Below, in pieces: positions 17,420-24,589 of a stretch of 64,000 nt of DNA. The stretch spans positions 124,001 to 188,000 of the forward strand of contig NZ_SSSN01000009.1 in assembly GCF_004801905.1 (NCBI RefSeq), given 5' to 3'. Within the stretch, counting starts at the first letter, position 1; every line of letters starts with the position of its first letter. The notes under the pieces are model-generated. The model did not search any database, was not told the DNA's origin, and worked only from the letters and a program-made list of their open reading frames with translations. The translations under genes and the position numbers were made by a program. This stretch comes from Orlajensenia flava (GTDB taxonomy: Bacteria; Actinomycetota; Actinomycetes; Actinomycetales; Microbacteriaceae).

Positions 17420-18115
17420 TCAGAACCAGATGCGCTCGTCGATGCCGGGTGGCCCCGAGCCGGTTTCGGCGGCGCCGGAGCGCCGACCGGACACCCAGGC
17501 CAGCAGCGATCGCGAGTCGCCCCTGACCACGGTCGAGCTCTCATCCGTTCGCTCCGATACCAGCGGCTCGTCGGCTTCGGCCACCAGGCGGATGCCGACC
17601 AGTTCCGCCGGCATGAACACGGGCAGCCACGACACGACCAGTGCCGCGTCGCCTTCCCGAACCGCCTCCCACGGGCGTCCGAGGTCGGCGCGGTGCACAA
17701 GCAGTTGAGTCAGTCTCCGGGCGGGGATGTCGCGGGCGGGCGTGGAGAGCGAGGACCAGTCGTCCACCCCCTGGAGCGCGTCCCGCAGACGCTCGGACGA
17801 TCGGGTGACATCGTCGATGAGCACCGCGCCGGGCCGGTCGGCTCCATAGTCGACACTCCACTGCCGATCGGCGTCGGGCGGCGGCACCTCTCGTCCGGTC
17901 GCGGCGAGGAGGTCATCCGCCATCTGGTCCGCGTCTCGCGCCAGGTGGGTGAGCACGTGACCCCCGGTGAAGTCGCCGATGACGGGCTGGCCCTGCAGGT
18001 CGATCTCGAGGAACTCATCGAGTACGGCGTCGAGGAGGGACGAGGTCTCGCGCTCGAGCGCTTCGAGGACCGGCGCCATCTGCGCATCCCCCGACCCGTC
18101 CGAGGCGTCGGTCAT
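17420..18115 (-). CDS. mycothiol-dependent maleylpyruvate isomerase family protein
   Basis: A 231-residue MDMPI-domain protein. The N-terminal four-helix DinB-like domain contains GGHVLTHLARDADQ near residue 52, retaining the expected zinc His. The second metal region reads LTQLLVHRADLGRP near 138, with the His kept but Gln in place of the usual Glu. The C-terminal part carries the small alpha/beta domain. It is the better candidate of the two paralogues in this locus for converting maleylpyruvate to fumarylpyruvate with mycothiol, the actinobacterial thiol. The start at 18115 overlaps the aldolase stop by 4 bases and sits at the natural N-terminus. Confidence 0.78.
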   Translation of the reverse strand: MTDASDGSGDAQMAPVLEALERETSSLLDAVLDEFLEIDLQGQPVIGDFTGGHVLTHLARDADQMADDLLAATGREVPPPDADRQWSVDYGADRPGAVLIDDVTRSSERLRDALQGVDDWSSLSTPARDIPARRLTQLLVHRADLGRPWEAVREGDAALVVSWLPVFMPAELVGIRLVAEADEPLVSERTDESSTVVRGDSRSLLAWVSGRRSGAAETGSGPPGIDERIWF

Positions 18116-18813
18116 GCGGCAGCGCCCCGTCGGGCGAGGTAGCGGAACCCGGCGTCGAGCTGGGCTTCCGTCCAGATCTCGGCTTGCTTGCTGGCGGTCT
18201 CGCGCTCGTCGGAGAACACCTTCGGTCCGCCCGCCGCAAGCGCGGTCAGTTCGGTGCGGCACGCGCGCTCGAGCAGCACGGAGTACATCACCGCCGCCGC
18301 GATGTCGGGTCCGACGGTCACAGCTCCATGACTCGGCAGCAGGATGGCGGCAGCGTCACCCAACTCCTCCGCGAGCGCGTCGCCGAGACCCGGCGTCGAG
18401 ATGAGCGAACCGGTCACCGCCGTCAGACGCGGCAGTTGCGGGTGAGTGAAGGGGACCGCATCGTGCGACAGCGGATGCAGGGACACGTCGAGCGATGCGA
18501 AAGCCGACAACGCGGGAGCGTGGGTGTGCACCACGGCGTTGATGTCGGGACGCGCCCGGTAGATGGCGGCGTGGATGTGGAACTCCAGATGCCGTCGACC
18601 GCTGCCGACGAGCACATCGCCCGACCACGAGACAAGGACGACCCGGTCGGCGTCGATCTCATCGAATCCGTAGCCGGCGGCCTTCATCCAGACGCCGCGG
18701 CCCGCCGTGTCGCGCACGGAGGGGTGCCCCCAGATCATGTCGCCGAGCCCCGCTGCCGCGAGCGCGGCGCATGCTGCGACGACATCGTCGATCTCGGTGG
18801 CCGATTCGATCAC
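18112..18813 (-). CDS. class II aldolase/adducin family protein
   Basis: A 233-residue class II aldolase. Metal-binding residues are present: Glu in HLEFHIHAAIYRA near residue 77, HTHAPALSAFA near 96 and SHGAVTVG near 160. Family members cleave aldol products such as fuculose-phosphate or decarboxylate and retro-aldolise aromatic-pathway intermediates; no phosphate-binding signature distinguishes a sugar phosphate here. In this operon it may split a ring-fission product or, as reported for some family members, act as a decarboxylase. It overlaps the ferredoxin gene upstream and the MDMPI gene downstream by 4 bases each. Confidence 0.8.
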   Translation of the reverse strand: MIESATEIDDVVAACAALAAAGLGDMIWGHPSVRDTAGRGVWMKAAGYGFDEIDADRVVLVSWSGDVLVGSGRRHLEFHIHAAIYRARPDINAVVHTHAPALSAFASLDVSLHPLSHDAVPFTHPQLPRLTAVTGSLISTPGLGDALAEELGDAAAILLPSHGAVTVGPDIAAAVMYSVLLERACRTELTALAAGGPKVFSDERETASKQAEIWTEAQLDAGFRYLARRGAAA

Positions 18814-19145
18814 GCGCCCGCGGCCCGTTCCGTGACGAGCGGCGTGTCCACGCCGATCTTGCCGAGGGTCGAGGCGCCGCCGGGGCTGCCGATCGGCTCA
18901 CTTCGGCCGGGCAGAGTCAGGTCGAAGAAGACGGCATTGTCGCGCTCCCAGACCGGATCGTGCCCGTCCTGAGGGGCGGTGATCGCCACGACCGGGCAGA
19001 CGGTCAGACAGGCCCCGCAGTCGATGCACTCCACCGGATTGATGTAGCGCTTCTCCTCGCCCTCGTAGATGCAGTCCACAGGGCACACGTCCACGCACGA
19101 ACCGTCCATCTCGCCGATGCAGCTCTCGCCGATGACGTAGGTCAT
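18810..19145 (-). CDS. seven-iron (3Fe-4S/4Fe-4S) ferredoxin
   Basis: A 111-residue FdxA-like ferredoxin. Cysteines at residues 9, 17, 21, 25, 40, 43, 46 and 50 reproduce the spacing of Azotobacter ferredoxin I shifted by one. So Cys9, 17 and 50 should hold the 3Fe-4S cluster, Cys21, 40, 43 and 46 the 4Fe-4S cluster, and Cys25 is the extra free residue. The C-terminal half has the usual segment following VWERDNAVFF. It lies 2 bases after a ferredoxin-reductase-like gene, suggesting an NAD(P)H-reductase-ferredoxin chain. No cytochrome P450 or Rieske oxygenase that would use it is present in the window. Confidence 0.9.
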   Translation of the reverse strand: MTYVIGESCIGEMDGSCVDVCPVDCIYEGEEKRYINPVECIDCGACLTVCPVVAITAPQDGHDPVWERDNAVFFDLTLPGRSEPIGSPGGASTLGKIGVDTPLVTERAAGA

Positions 19146-19147
19146 GG

Positions 19148-20149
19148 TCAGCCTCCGATTCCCACGGGTAGCGTGCTCGCGAGCTCGGACGAGTGCCCCG
19201 GAAAGAGGTCCTCGCCCGGCCGCAGCACGACCGCGATGTTGTTGACGGCGGTTGCCGCCTCTCCGAAACCGACGACCATCAGGCGAACCTTGCCGGAGTA
19301 GTCGGTGATGTCGCCGGCCGCATACACCCGCGGACGTCCTGTCGCCATGTCGCTGCCGACCTCGATCTGGCGCCCCTTTATCGACAGGCCCCAGCCGACG
19401 AGCGGACCGAGGGAGGCGATGTGACCGAGCGCGGGGATGATGACGGAGGCCGGAACGGATTCGATCGACTCGCTCGCGGCATCTCGCACGAGCACGCGCT
19501 GCACTCCGCCACTGCCGATGACGTCGATGATCTCGGCCTGGGTCATGATGCGGCAGGCGGATTCCCGCACCCGAGCGACCGAGCTCTCGTGTGCCGTGAA
19601 TCGTTCGCGCCGGTGGATCAGGGTGACCGAGGCTGCGGTCTCGGCGAGCATGGTCGCCCAGTCCACCGCGCTGTCTCCGCCTCCGACGATGACGACGTCG
19701 TGCCCGGCGTAGTCCTCGGCCGGCCCGACGACGCGGTGAATGCCGGACCCGGTGAAGGCGTCAACGGCGGGAAGCGGACGCGGAGTGAATCGTCCGATTC
19801 CGCCGGTGATGAGCACGGCGCCGCAATGGATCGCCGTGCCGACCGTGGTGGTGACGATGACCGAACCGTCGGACTGATCCTCGAGGGTCGAGCATTCCTC
19901 GCCGAGGATGATCTGCGGCCGCGCACTCTGCGCCTGCTCGGCCAGCCCGGCGATGAGGTCGCGGCCGCGCACCGCGGGCAGGCCAGCCACGTCGTAGACG
20001 AACTTCTCCGGGTAGAGGGCGGCGACCTGGCCGCCCACATGGGTGAGACTGTCGACGACGACGACGCGGAGGTCGCGCATTCCGGCGTAATAGGTGGCGA
20101 ACAGCCCCGCGGGGCCCGCACCGATGATCAGCAAGTCACAGTCGATCAT
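19148..20149 (-). CDS. NAD(P)/FAD-dependent oxidoreductase, ferredoxin-NADP reductase type 2
   Basis: A 333-residue two-dinucleotide-domain flavoprotein. The FAD motif IIGAGPAGLFATYYAG is at residues 7-22, the NAD(P) motif VVIVGGGDSAVDWA near 150, and a C-terminal FAD-binding segment reads YAAGDITDYSGKVRLMVVGFGEAA. It lacks the CxxC of thioredoxin reductases, which together with the KFVYDVAGLPAVRG segment fits the type 2 ferredoxin-NADP+ reductase (TrxR-like) group. It would reduce the seven-iron ferredoxin encoded 2 bases downstream. The final acceptor is unknown. Confidence 0.87.
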   Translation of the reverse strand: MIDCDLLIIGAGPAGLFATYYAGMRDLRVVVVDSLTHVGGQVAALYPEKFVYDVAGLPAVRGRDLIAGLAEQAQSARPQIILGEECSTLEDQSDGSVIVTTTVGTAIHCGAVLITGGIGRFTPRPLPAVDAFTGSGIHRVVGPAEDYAGHDVVIVGGGDSAVDWATMLAETAASVTLIHRRERFTAHESSVARVRESACRIMTQAEIIDVIGSGGVQRVLVRDAASESIESVPASVIIPALGHIASLGPLVGWGLSIKGRQIEVGSDMATGRPRVYAAGDITDYSGKVRLMVVGFGEAATAVNNIAVVLRPGEDLFPGHSSELASTLPVGIGG

Positions 20150-20152
20150 GCG

Positions 20153-21166
20153 TCACGTCCAGATCAGGCCGTCGGTGAGCGGCCCCTCGCCGTCGAGGTC
20201 GCGATAGGCGCGCTGCGCGCTCTCGTGCAGTGGCACGGGGGTGTTCTGCATCTCGGCCGGGTCCTGCGGGTAGCCCACGGGAGTGTGATCGGCGGGGATG
20301 TGGCGGTACTGCCCTTCGAGCGCGAGGCGGGTCTTGACCATGCACCAGGTGGCGAGGTAGACCACCTCGTCGTCGAGGTCTTCACGGCAGAGCAGCAGGA
20401 AATCCGCGAAGTCGAGGGTGAGCAGGTCACGGTCCTGGCCGGGCAGGTACCCCTTTTCGATCACGGCACTCGGCCAGCCCAGAGCTGCGAATCCGTCGAT
20501 CACGGCGTCTCCCCACTCGAGGTAGCGCACCGGGCGTCGATCGGCGATGTGCTGCCAGGCCGGCATCATCACGGCCTCCTGGATGATCACGTTGGCCGAA
20601 CCGGTCGCGAACGCGTGCACGAGGGGAAAGGGGCGCTCGTCGTAGAGGAATCGGGCGCCGTCGCGGAGGAGTTGCTTGGGGTCGGCCCCGGCGAGCTTCA
20701 GTCCGTAGTGGGCGGCGAGGCCGATGGCATTAACCCCGTCGTCGGCCGACGTCGCGATGACGAGTCGATCGGCGATCGCGGACAGATCGGCGACATTCTC
20801 AGCGTCGAGGGACGCGTCGACGGCGACCACCAGGCGGTCGCGGTGGGTGATCTTGCCGAGCGACCGGAGCCACGGAGCGGCCGGATGCCCCGCAGGCCCG
20901 CTGCCGTCGTACAGCAAGCGGCTGGATGCGGCCGGCGTCACGAGGGCGATGTCGACCTTGCCGTCTCGAAGAGCCTCGATCGCGTCGATCCCCGCGCGAC
21001 CGGCGTGGATCGAGAAGGTCGACCCCATAGGGGAGCGATCGCCGATCTCTTGCGCGAGCCATCCCGAGATTCGAGTCAGGTTGGCTTGACCCCAGTCAGC
21101 CTTGAAGCGCAGATCGACCGGCGACGACAGGCGGGGCTCCATCGACCGCGTATCGGTCGAGCTCAT
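20153..21166 (-). CDS. TAXI-type solute-binding-fold protein without signal peptide
   Basis: A 337-residue protein related to TAXI-family TRAP transporter binding subunits. It shows GSTFSIHAGRAGIDAIEAL near residue 48 and DIALVTPAA near 72, and it keeps the two-lobe periplasmic-binding fold pattern. The N-terminus (MSSTDTRSMEPRLSS) is hydrophilic, with no signal peptide or lipobox, and no TRAP membrane subunits are encoded nearby. It is therefore probably cytoplasmic. Several enzymes share this fold (for example 4,5-dihydroxyphthalate decarboxylase and MqnA/MqnD), so an enzymatic role on a pathway compound is possible. It overlaps the DUF4242-like gene by 4 bases (ATGA). Confidence 0.7.
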   Translation of the reverse strand: MSSTDTRSMEPRLSSPVDLRFKADWGQANLTRISGWLAQEIGDRSPMGSTFSIHAGRAGIDAIEALRDGKVDIALVTPAASSRLLYDGSGPAGHPAAPWLRSLGKITHRDRLVVAVDASLDAENVADLSAIADRLVIATSADDGVNAIGLAAHYGLKLAGADPKQLLRDGARFLYDERPFPLVHAFATGSANVIIQEAVMMPAWQHIADRRPVRYLEWGDAVIDGFAALGWPSAVIEKGYLPGQDRDLLTLDFADFLLLCREDLDDEVVYLATWCMVKTRLALEGQYRHIPADHTPVGYPQDPAEMQNTPVPLHESAQRAYRDLDGEGPLTDGLIWT

Positions 21167-21432
21167 GCCGTGGGAATGGCAGCGAGTCCGGCGGCGTCTG
21201 CGGAGAAGTGCACCTCGGTGACCGTGTCGACCGGCCACCCGATGCGGTCGAACTCCTGGCGCACGGCGTCCTCCGACTCGGCCTCGTACACCGTGACGAT
21301 GTAGCCGAGCTCGAGGTTGATGAAGCACTGCTGGAACTCGGCGTAGGTGTTCTGCTTGATCTCGGGAACGTAGGAGGCGACCTCCTCGGGATCGAGCGCG
21401 GGAGCCTGGTGGACGCTGACGTAGACGGTCAT
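21163..21432 (-). CDS. small DUF4242-like protein
   Basis: An 89-residue soluble protein, TVYVSVHQAPALDPEEV at the start and EAESEDAVRQEFDRIGWP around residues 50-67. It resembles the ferredoxin-like-fold DUF4242/SCO4226 nickel-binding group (small proteins with an N-terminal strand followed by a helix and a second such repeat). No clear metal ligands beyond His8 and the acidic residues can be assigned. It is cotranscribed between the cupin pair and the TAXI-fold gene, and could be an accessory or isomerase-like subunit. Function unknown. Confidence 0.65.
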   Translation of the reverse strand: MTVYVSVHQAPALDPEEVASYVPEIKQNTYAEFQQCFINLELGYIVTVYEAESEDAVRQEFDRIGWPVDTVTEVHFSADAAGLAAIPTA

Positions 21433-21493
21433 CTGCTGGTGCTTTCTCTTGGTGGTTTGTGGTGGGCGTTATCGCACACCGGGGGTCATGGCC

Positions 21494-22033
21494 TCAGGAT
21501 GCGAGAGCGTCGGGCCAACCGAGGCGCTCGAGTGAGATCTCGCCGGCCGTCGTCGCGCACACCGGGCACGTCCGCACAGCGGGATCGTCGTTGAACCGGT
21601 TCACGACGTTCGAGTAGATGGCGACGGCATCGACCTCGAGGTCCTGCTGCCATTCGAGCCGCTGGAGCTCCTCGCCGCAGTTCTCGCAGGCGAAGACGGC
21701 GGCGCGGTAGGCGGGCTCGTTGCCGACGTACCGGAGCATCACGCTCTCCTCGAGCGGTTCGATGCGGTGCGGGGTGCCCGCGGGTACGTACACGTGGTCA
21801 CCGGGAACGAGCGACCAGCTGTTGACGTTCGACTCCCGTAGCCGCACGGTCGCTGTTCCCGACATGAGGGCCATCACCGTGTCCTCCTCGAAGGCGAGGT
21901 AGAACGGCTGCGGCTCGGAGTTGCGGGAGAGGATGATCTGAGGATCGACATCGATGGGCATCACCGGCACGTCGGCGTAGTTGCCGAGATCCTTCGCGGC
22001 CTGGAAGGCCTGCAGCATCCGTCGCCTGGCCAT
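21494..22033 (-). CDS. cupin protein with 3-hydroxyanthranilate dioxygenase-like C-terminal zinc/iron ribbon
   Basis: A 179-residue cupin. The barrel runs through PFYLAFEEDTVMALMSGTA (near residues 43-61) and VPAGTPHRIEP near 88. The C-terminus carries two CxxC pairs, FACENCGEELQ near 113 and RTCPVCATTAGE near 154, a pattern shared with bacterial 3-hydroxyanthranilate 3,4-dioxygenases, where they hold a structural metal. The HxxxxxE metal ligands expected in the barrel are not seen; the equivalent region reads YLAFEEDT. It overlaps its upstream neighbour by 1 base; the two may form a hetero-oligomer in which this subunit is structural. Confidence 0.7.
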   Translation of the reverse strand: MARRRMLQAFQAAKDLGNYADVPVMPIDVDPQIILSRNSEPQPFYLAFEEDTVMALMSGTATVRLRESNVNSWSLVPGDHVYVPAGTPHRIEPLEESVMLRYVGNEPAYRAAVFACENCGEELQRLEWQQDLEVDAVAIYSNVVNRFNDDPAVRTCPVCATTAGEISLERLGWPDALAS

Positions 22034-22779
22034 CAGCCGAGCACCTCCTTCGCACTGGTCTGCAGTGCGTGGTAGGCGGCGTTCGAGATCTTGGTCTGGT
22101 TGTACAGGCGATCCCAGCCCCAAGGCTTCAGATCGAACAGGTAGTTTTCGTGACCGCAGTTGGCGCACACGCGCACCTCGTCGGAGTTGCGCAGTTTGAC
22201 GAACTCGACACCGCCCCACTGGGTCGAGAACTGGCGGAAGACGTCATCCGCGTCGCCGAATGCGGTCGCATCGTAGTCGGGGGCGCCGAGTGGTGCCGAG
22301 TCGTACTCGAACTTGATGAGATCTTTCTTGCAGCTCGCGCACTTGGCCGTCAGGGCCTCGCGCTGGCCCGCCTCGGAGGATTGCCGTTGCGTGATCGTGA
22401 CGAGGGCGAATGCGCCGTCCTTCTTCTCGTCCTTGAGGAAGGAGTTGACACCGTGGAAGGGCTGAGTCGCCATGAACGAGCCGGTCGCGATCATGGCGTC
22501 GCTCGACCCCCACGCGACCAGGATCTCCGACACCGTGTTCCAGTGGAAGAAATGTCCGTGGAAGCGATCCTCCCCGCCGTAGAGCATCGCGCCGCACGGC
22601 ACCATGGCGCCGGCCTCGTCGTACGGGAAGATCGGCATCAGCTGGGCGTTCGACTTGGCCATGCTCTCGTAGATGCTCACCTTCAGAGGCTCTCGTTCGC
22701 CGGTCGGCGGCTTCACGTGGCGCGTTGGCGCAATCTCCGGCAGGGCACCCACTTCAGCGTTTTCGACGACGATCGACAC
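22033..22779 (-). CDS. cupin dioxygenase-like protein with C-terminal ribbon, candidate catalytic partner
   Basis: A 248-residue protein starting at GTG 22779 behind AAAGGAG. Residues near 73-95 read HGHFFHWNTVSEILVAWGSS, giving the HxxxxxE arrangement seen for the iron ligands of 3-hydroxyanthranilate dioxygenase, followed by QPFHGVN near 110 as a possible third ligand. The C-terminal part has KCASCKKDL near 147 and VCANCGHEN near 208, again two CxxC pairs. It is the first gene of the long operon and is followed by the smaller cupin with a 1-base overlap. A ring-cleaving, two-subunit enzyme is a reasonable inference; the substrate is not known. Confidence 0.65.
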   Translation of the reverse strand: MSIVVENAEVGALPEIAPTRHVKPPTGEREPLKVSIYESMAKSNAQLMPIFPYDEAGAMVPCGAMLYGGEDRFHGHFFHWNTVSEILVAWGSSDAMIATGSFMATQPFHGVNSFLKDEKKDGAFALVTITQRQSSEAGQREALTAKCASCKKDLIKFEYDSAPLGAPDYDATAFGDADDVFRQFSTQWGGVEFVKLRNSDEVRVCANCGHENYLFDLKPWGWDRLYNQTKISNAAYHALQTSAKEVLG

Positions 22780-22928
22780 GACAATCTCCTTTGATGGTCT
22801 AACAATGTCGCGCAGGGTGACACATGCGCTTACTTCCTGACGCAAGGCTAGCTGTCGGATGGTACCGCAGCAAGTGAAATCAGCTGAGAGTTCGCCGACG
22901 AGCCATCCTCGTCACTACCCCTGACATT

Positions 22929-22942
22929 GACAACTAGTTGTC
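22929..22942. promoter_or_regulatory. perfect palindrome, candidate MarR operator
   Basis: GACAACTAGTTGTC is a perfect 14-base palindrome. It overlaps the stop codon of the MarR gene and lies 150 bases before the first gene of the catabolic operon. The size and symmetry are those of MarR-family operators. A weak promoter-like pair TTGCTG-17-TAGCCT lies downstream toward the operon on the minus strand. Control of the cupin operon by the adjacent regulator is inferred. The rest of the gap (22795-22928) shows nothing else I can support. Confidence 0.5.
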
Positions 22943-23431
22943 GACTGAGCGACTATGCCCCGCCCTGACCAGTCCACGCAGGCGACGCAGCACCCGCATG
23001 GTGGTCAGAATCTCCTCTTCCGTGAGGATCTCCTCCATCGGCCCGGTCCACTCCGTGCGCCAGAGCTCGAGGGCTGTTTCATAGGACGCCCGGCCGGCAT
23101 CCGTCAGCGCAACCACTTTCGACCGGCGTCTGTCGGGATTCTCCCTGGTCTCCACCAGGCCCAGAGCCGCCATGTCGTTGGTGGACCGTTGAACCGCCTG
23201 GCGGCTGAGCCCCATGTTGCGCGCGATGTGAGCGACCGAGAGTGGCGCGTGGGAGAGGGCGATCGCTCCGAGCACGAGCCAGCGGGCGCTCGTGAGCCCG
23301 ACGCTCGATACTGTCGCATCTCCGACGGCGAGCAATCGGTCATTCACCCGGAAGATCTCGAACATGAGTTCGTCGATCGGTCGAGTGTCTCGTCGGAACA
23401 TCCACCCATGCTCGCACAGCGCGATCGGCAT
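22934..23431 (-). CDS. MarR family transcriptional regulator
   Basis: A 165-residue winged-helix regulator. The recognition region reads SVAHIARNMGLSRQAVQRSTNDMAALGLV (about residues 72-100) and the wing ENPDRRRSKVVALTDAG (about 104-120); both are typical of MarR. N- and C-terminal helices form the dimer interface. Aromatic catabolic operons are often repressed by MarR proteins that release DNA when a ring acid or CoA thioester binds. It starts 5 bases after the IclR stop (ATG 23431; an internal ATG at 23401 is possible) and ends at a perfect palindrome before the operon. Confidence 0.83.
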   Translation of the reverse strand: MPIALCEHGWMFRRDTRPIDELMFEIFRVNDRLLAVGDATVSSVGLTSARWLVLGAIALSHAPLSVAHIARNMGLSRQAVQRSTNDMAALGLVETRENPDRRRSKVVALTDAGRASYETALELWRTEWTGPMEEILTEEEILTTMRVLRRLRGLVRAGHSRSVDN

Positions 23432-23436
23432 GAGTA

Positions 23437-24225
23437 TCAGGCGATGATGCCGCCGAACTCGGCCGCGACCGTGAGGGCGGCGGCTCCCGCCGACCGCATC
23501 CAGCCGTCGTCGCCTCTCATGCGTGGTGCGGTGATGGACAGTGCGGCGCGTGCGCGATTCTGCCGATCACGCAGCACGACTCCGATCGCGCTCACGTCGG
23601 GCTCGCTCTCGCCGAAGTTGGTGGCATAGCGCCGTGCGCGGACGAGTTCGAGTTCGGCGAGAAGGTCGATCCGGCGAAGCTCACGAGCCTCGCCCCGCTT
23701 CTCGATGATTTCAGCGGGAAAGATCGCCAGCACCTCCTCGTCGCTCAACTCGGCGAGCAGAGCTCGACCGGCTGCGGTGGCATGAGCCGGCAGGCTCCAT
23801 CCGGTTCTGCTCCCTGTTCGAACGGTCTGAGTGCTCTCGATGCTGTCGATGCATAAGATCTCGTCTTTGCGGAGCACACTCAGATGGGCTGTCTCGTTCG
23901 TCAGCGTGGCAAGTTTCGAGAGCGCCGCCTGCCCGATCGAGCGCAGGTCGCTGCTCTTGACGGCGACCAGGCCGATCTCCGTGAGCACGGGTCCCGGACG
24001 GTACACCCGCGCGACCGCGTCATGGTCGACGTACCCGTAGCTGCTCAGCGTATTCAGCAGCCGATGCACCGTCGACCGAGAGAGCCCGAGCCGTTTGCTC
24101 GCCGAACCGACATGGATGCTGGACCCGTCGGAGAACAGATGGAGCAACTCGAGTGCGTTGGCGACCGCACCGATGACATCGGGACGACGGGCGTCGTCGT
24201 CGACCTTGTGCTCCGCGCCGTTCAT
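23437..24225 (-). CDS. IclR family transcriptional regulator
   Basis: A regulator of 262 residues from the ATG at 24225. The N-terminal helix-turn-helix contains VGSASKRLGLSRSTVHRLLNTLSSYGYV (about residues 37-64). The C-terminal effector domain shows the usual features: LTNETAHLSVLRKDEILCID near 120, PAHATAAGRALLAEL near 155, and a GVVLRDRQ-type segment near 220. IclR proteins commonly control aromatic and acetate pathways. It is cotranscribed with the MarR gene 5 bases downstream. The open frame to 24300 is rejected as start because the region lacks a binding site and overlaps the leader after the small upstream gene. Confidence 0.83.
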   Translation of the reverse strand: MNGAEHKVDDDARRPDVIGAVANALELLHLFSDGSSIHVGSASKRLGLSRSTVHRLLNTLSSYGYVDHDAVARVYRPGPVLTEIGLVAVKSSDLRSIGQAALSKLATLTNETAHLSVLRKDEILCIDSIESTQTVRTGSRTGWSLPAHATAAGRALLAELSDEEVLAIFPAEIIEKRGEARELRRIDLLAELELVRARRYATNFGESEPDVSAIGVVLRDRQNRARAALSITAPRMRGDDGWMRSAGAAALTVAAEFGGIIA

Positions 24226-24283
24226 GTCATCGATTATCCCCGCTTCCGGTGACGTCGACGATCGCGCGCCCTCACGCCTCTCG

Positions 24284-24589
24284 CTATGCTCGGCGGACAC
24301 CCGAGAACTTGGAGGCCGGCAGGAACTTCATCTTGCCGGTACCGACGAAGGAGTCTGCGCCGCCGAGCGTCAACGCTGCATCGGCCTTTCCCTTCAGCGG
24401 CTTGGTCAAGTTGATGGTCATCGTCAGGTTGTCCTCGTCGGAGGCGATATCCGAAACCGTCGCGACGACCTGGGGCGAGTCGAACGCCACATCGATGCCT
24501 CCGTCCTTCTCTGCGACAGTCATGGTCATGACGAACGTGCCGACGATCGAGGTCTGCTCGACGTCCCAGGTTCCGATCCAGTTGCTCAT
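24284..24589 (-). CDS. small beta-barrel-like protein of unknown function
   Basis: A 101-residue protein, not recognised. It begins NWIGTWDVEQTSIVGTF and is built of alternating strands (TMTVAEKDGGIDVAFDSP, DNLTMTINLTK), with GTGKMKFLPAS near the end, reminiscent of short lipocalin-like barrels. No signal peptide or membrane segment. It overlaps the MhpA-like hydroxylase stop by 4 bases, so it is very likely made together with that enzyme and may bind a hydrophobic substrate or product. Other possibilities cannot be excluded. Confidence 0.7.
   Translation of the reverse strand: MSNWIGTWDVEQTSIVGTFVMTMTVAEKDGGIDVAFDSPQVVATVSDIASDEDNLTMTINLTKPLKGKADAALTLGGADSFVGTGKMKFLPASKFSGVRRA

Noticed and set aside
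20153-21166. Genuine TRAP transporter subunit
   Set aside because: No signal peptide and no membrane subunits in the neighbourhood.
19193-21304. Plus-strand open frame of 703 codons
   Set aside because: Antisense to the reductase and TAXI-fold genes, both of which have clear motifs and tight overlaps; no domain is visible.
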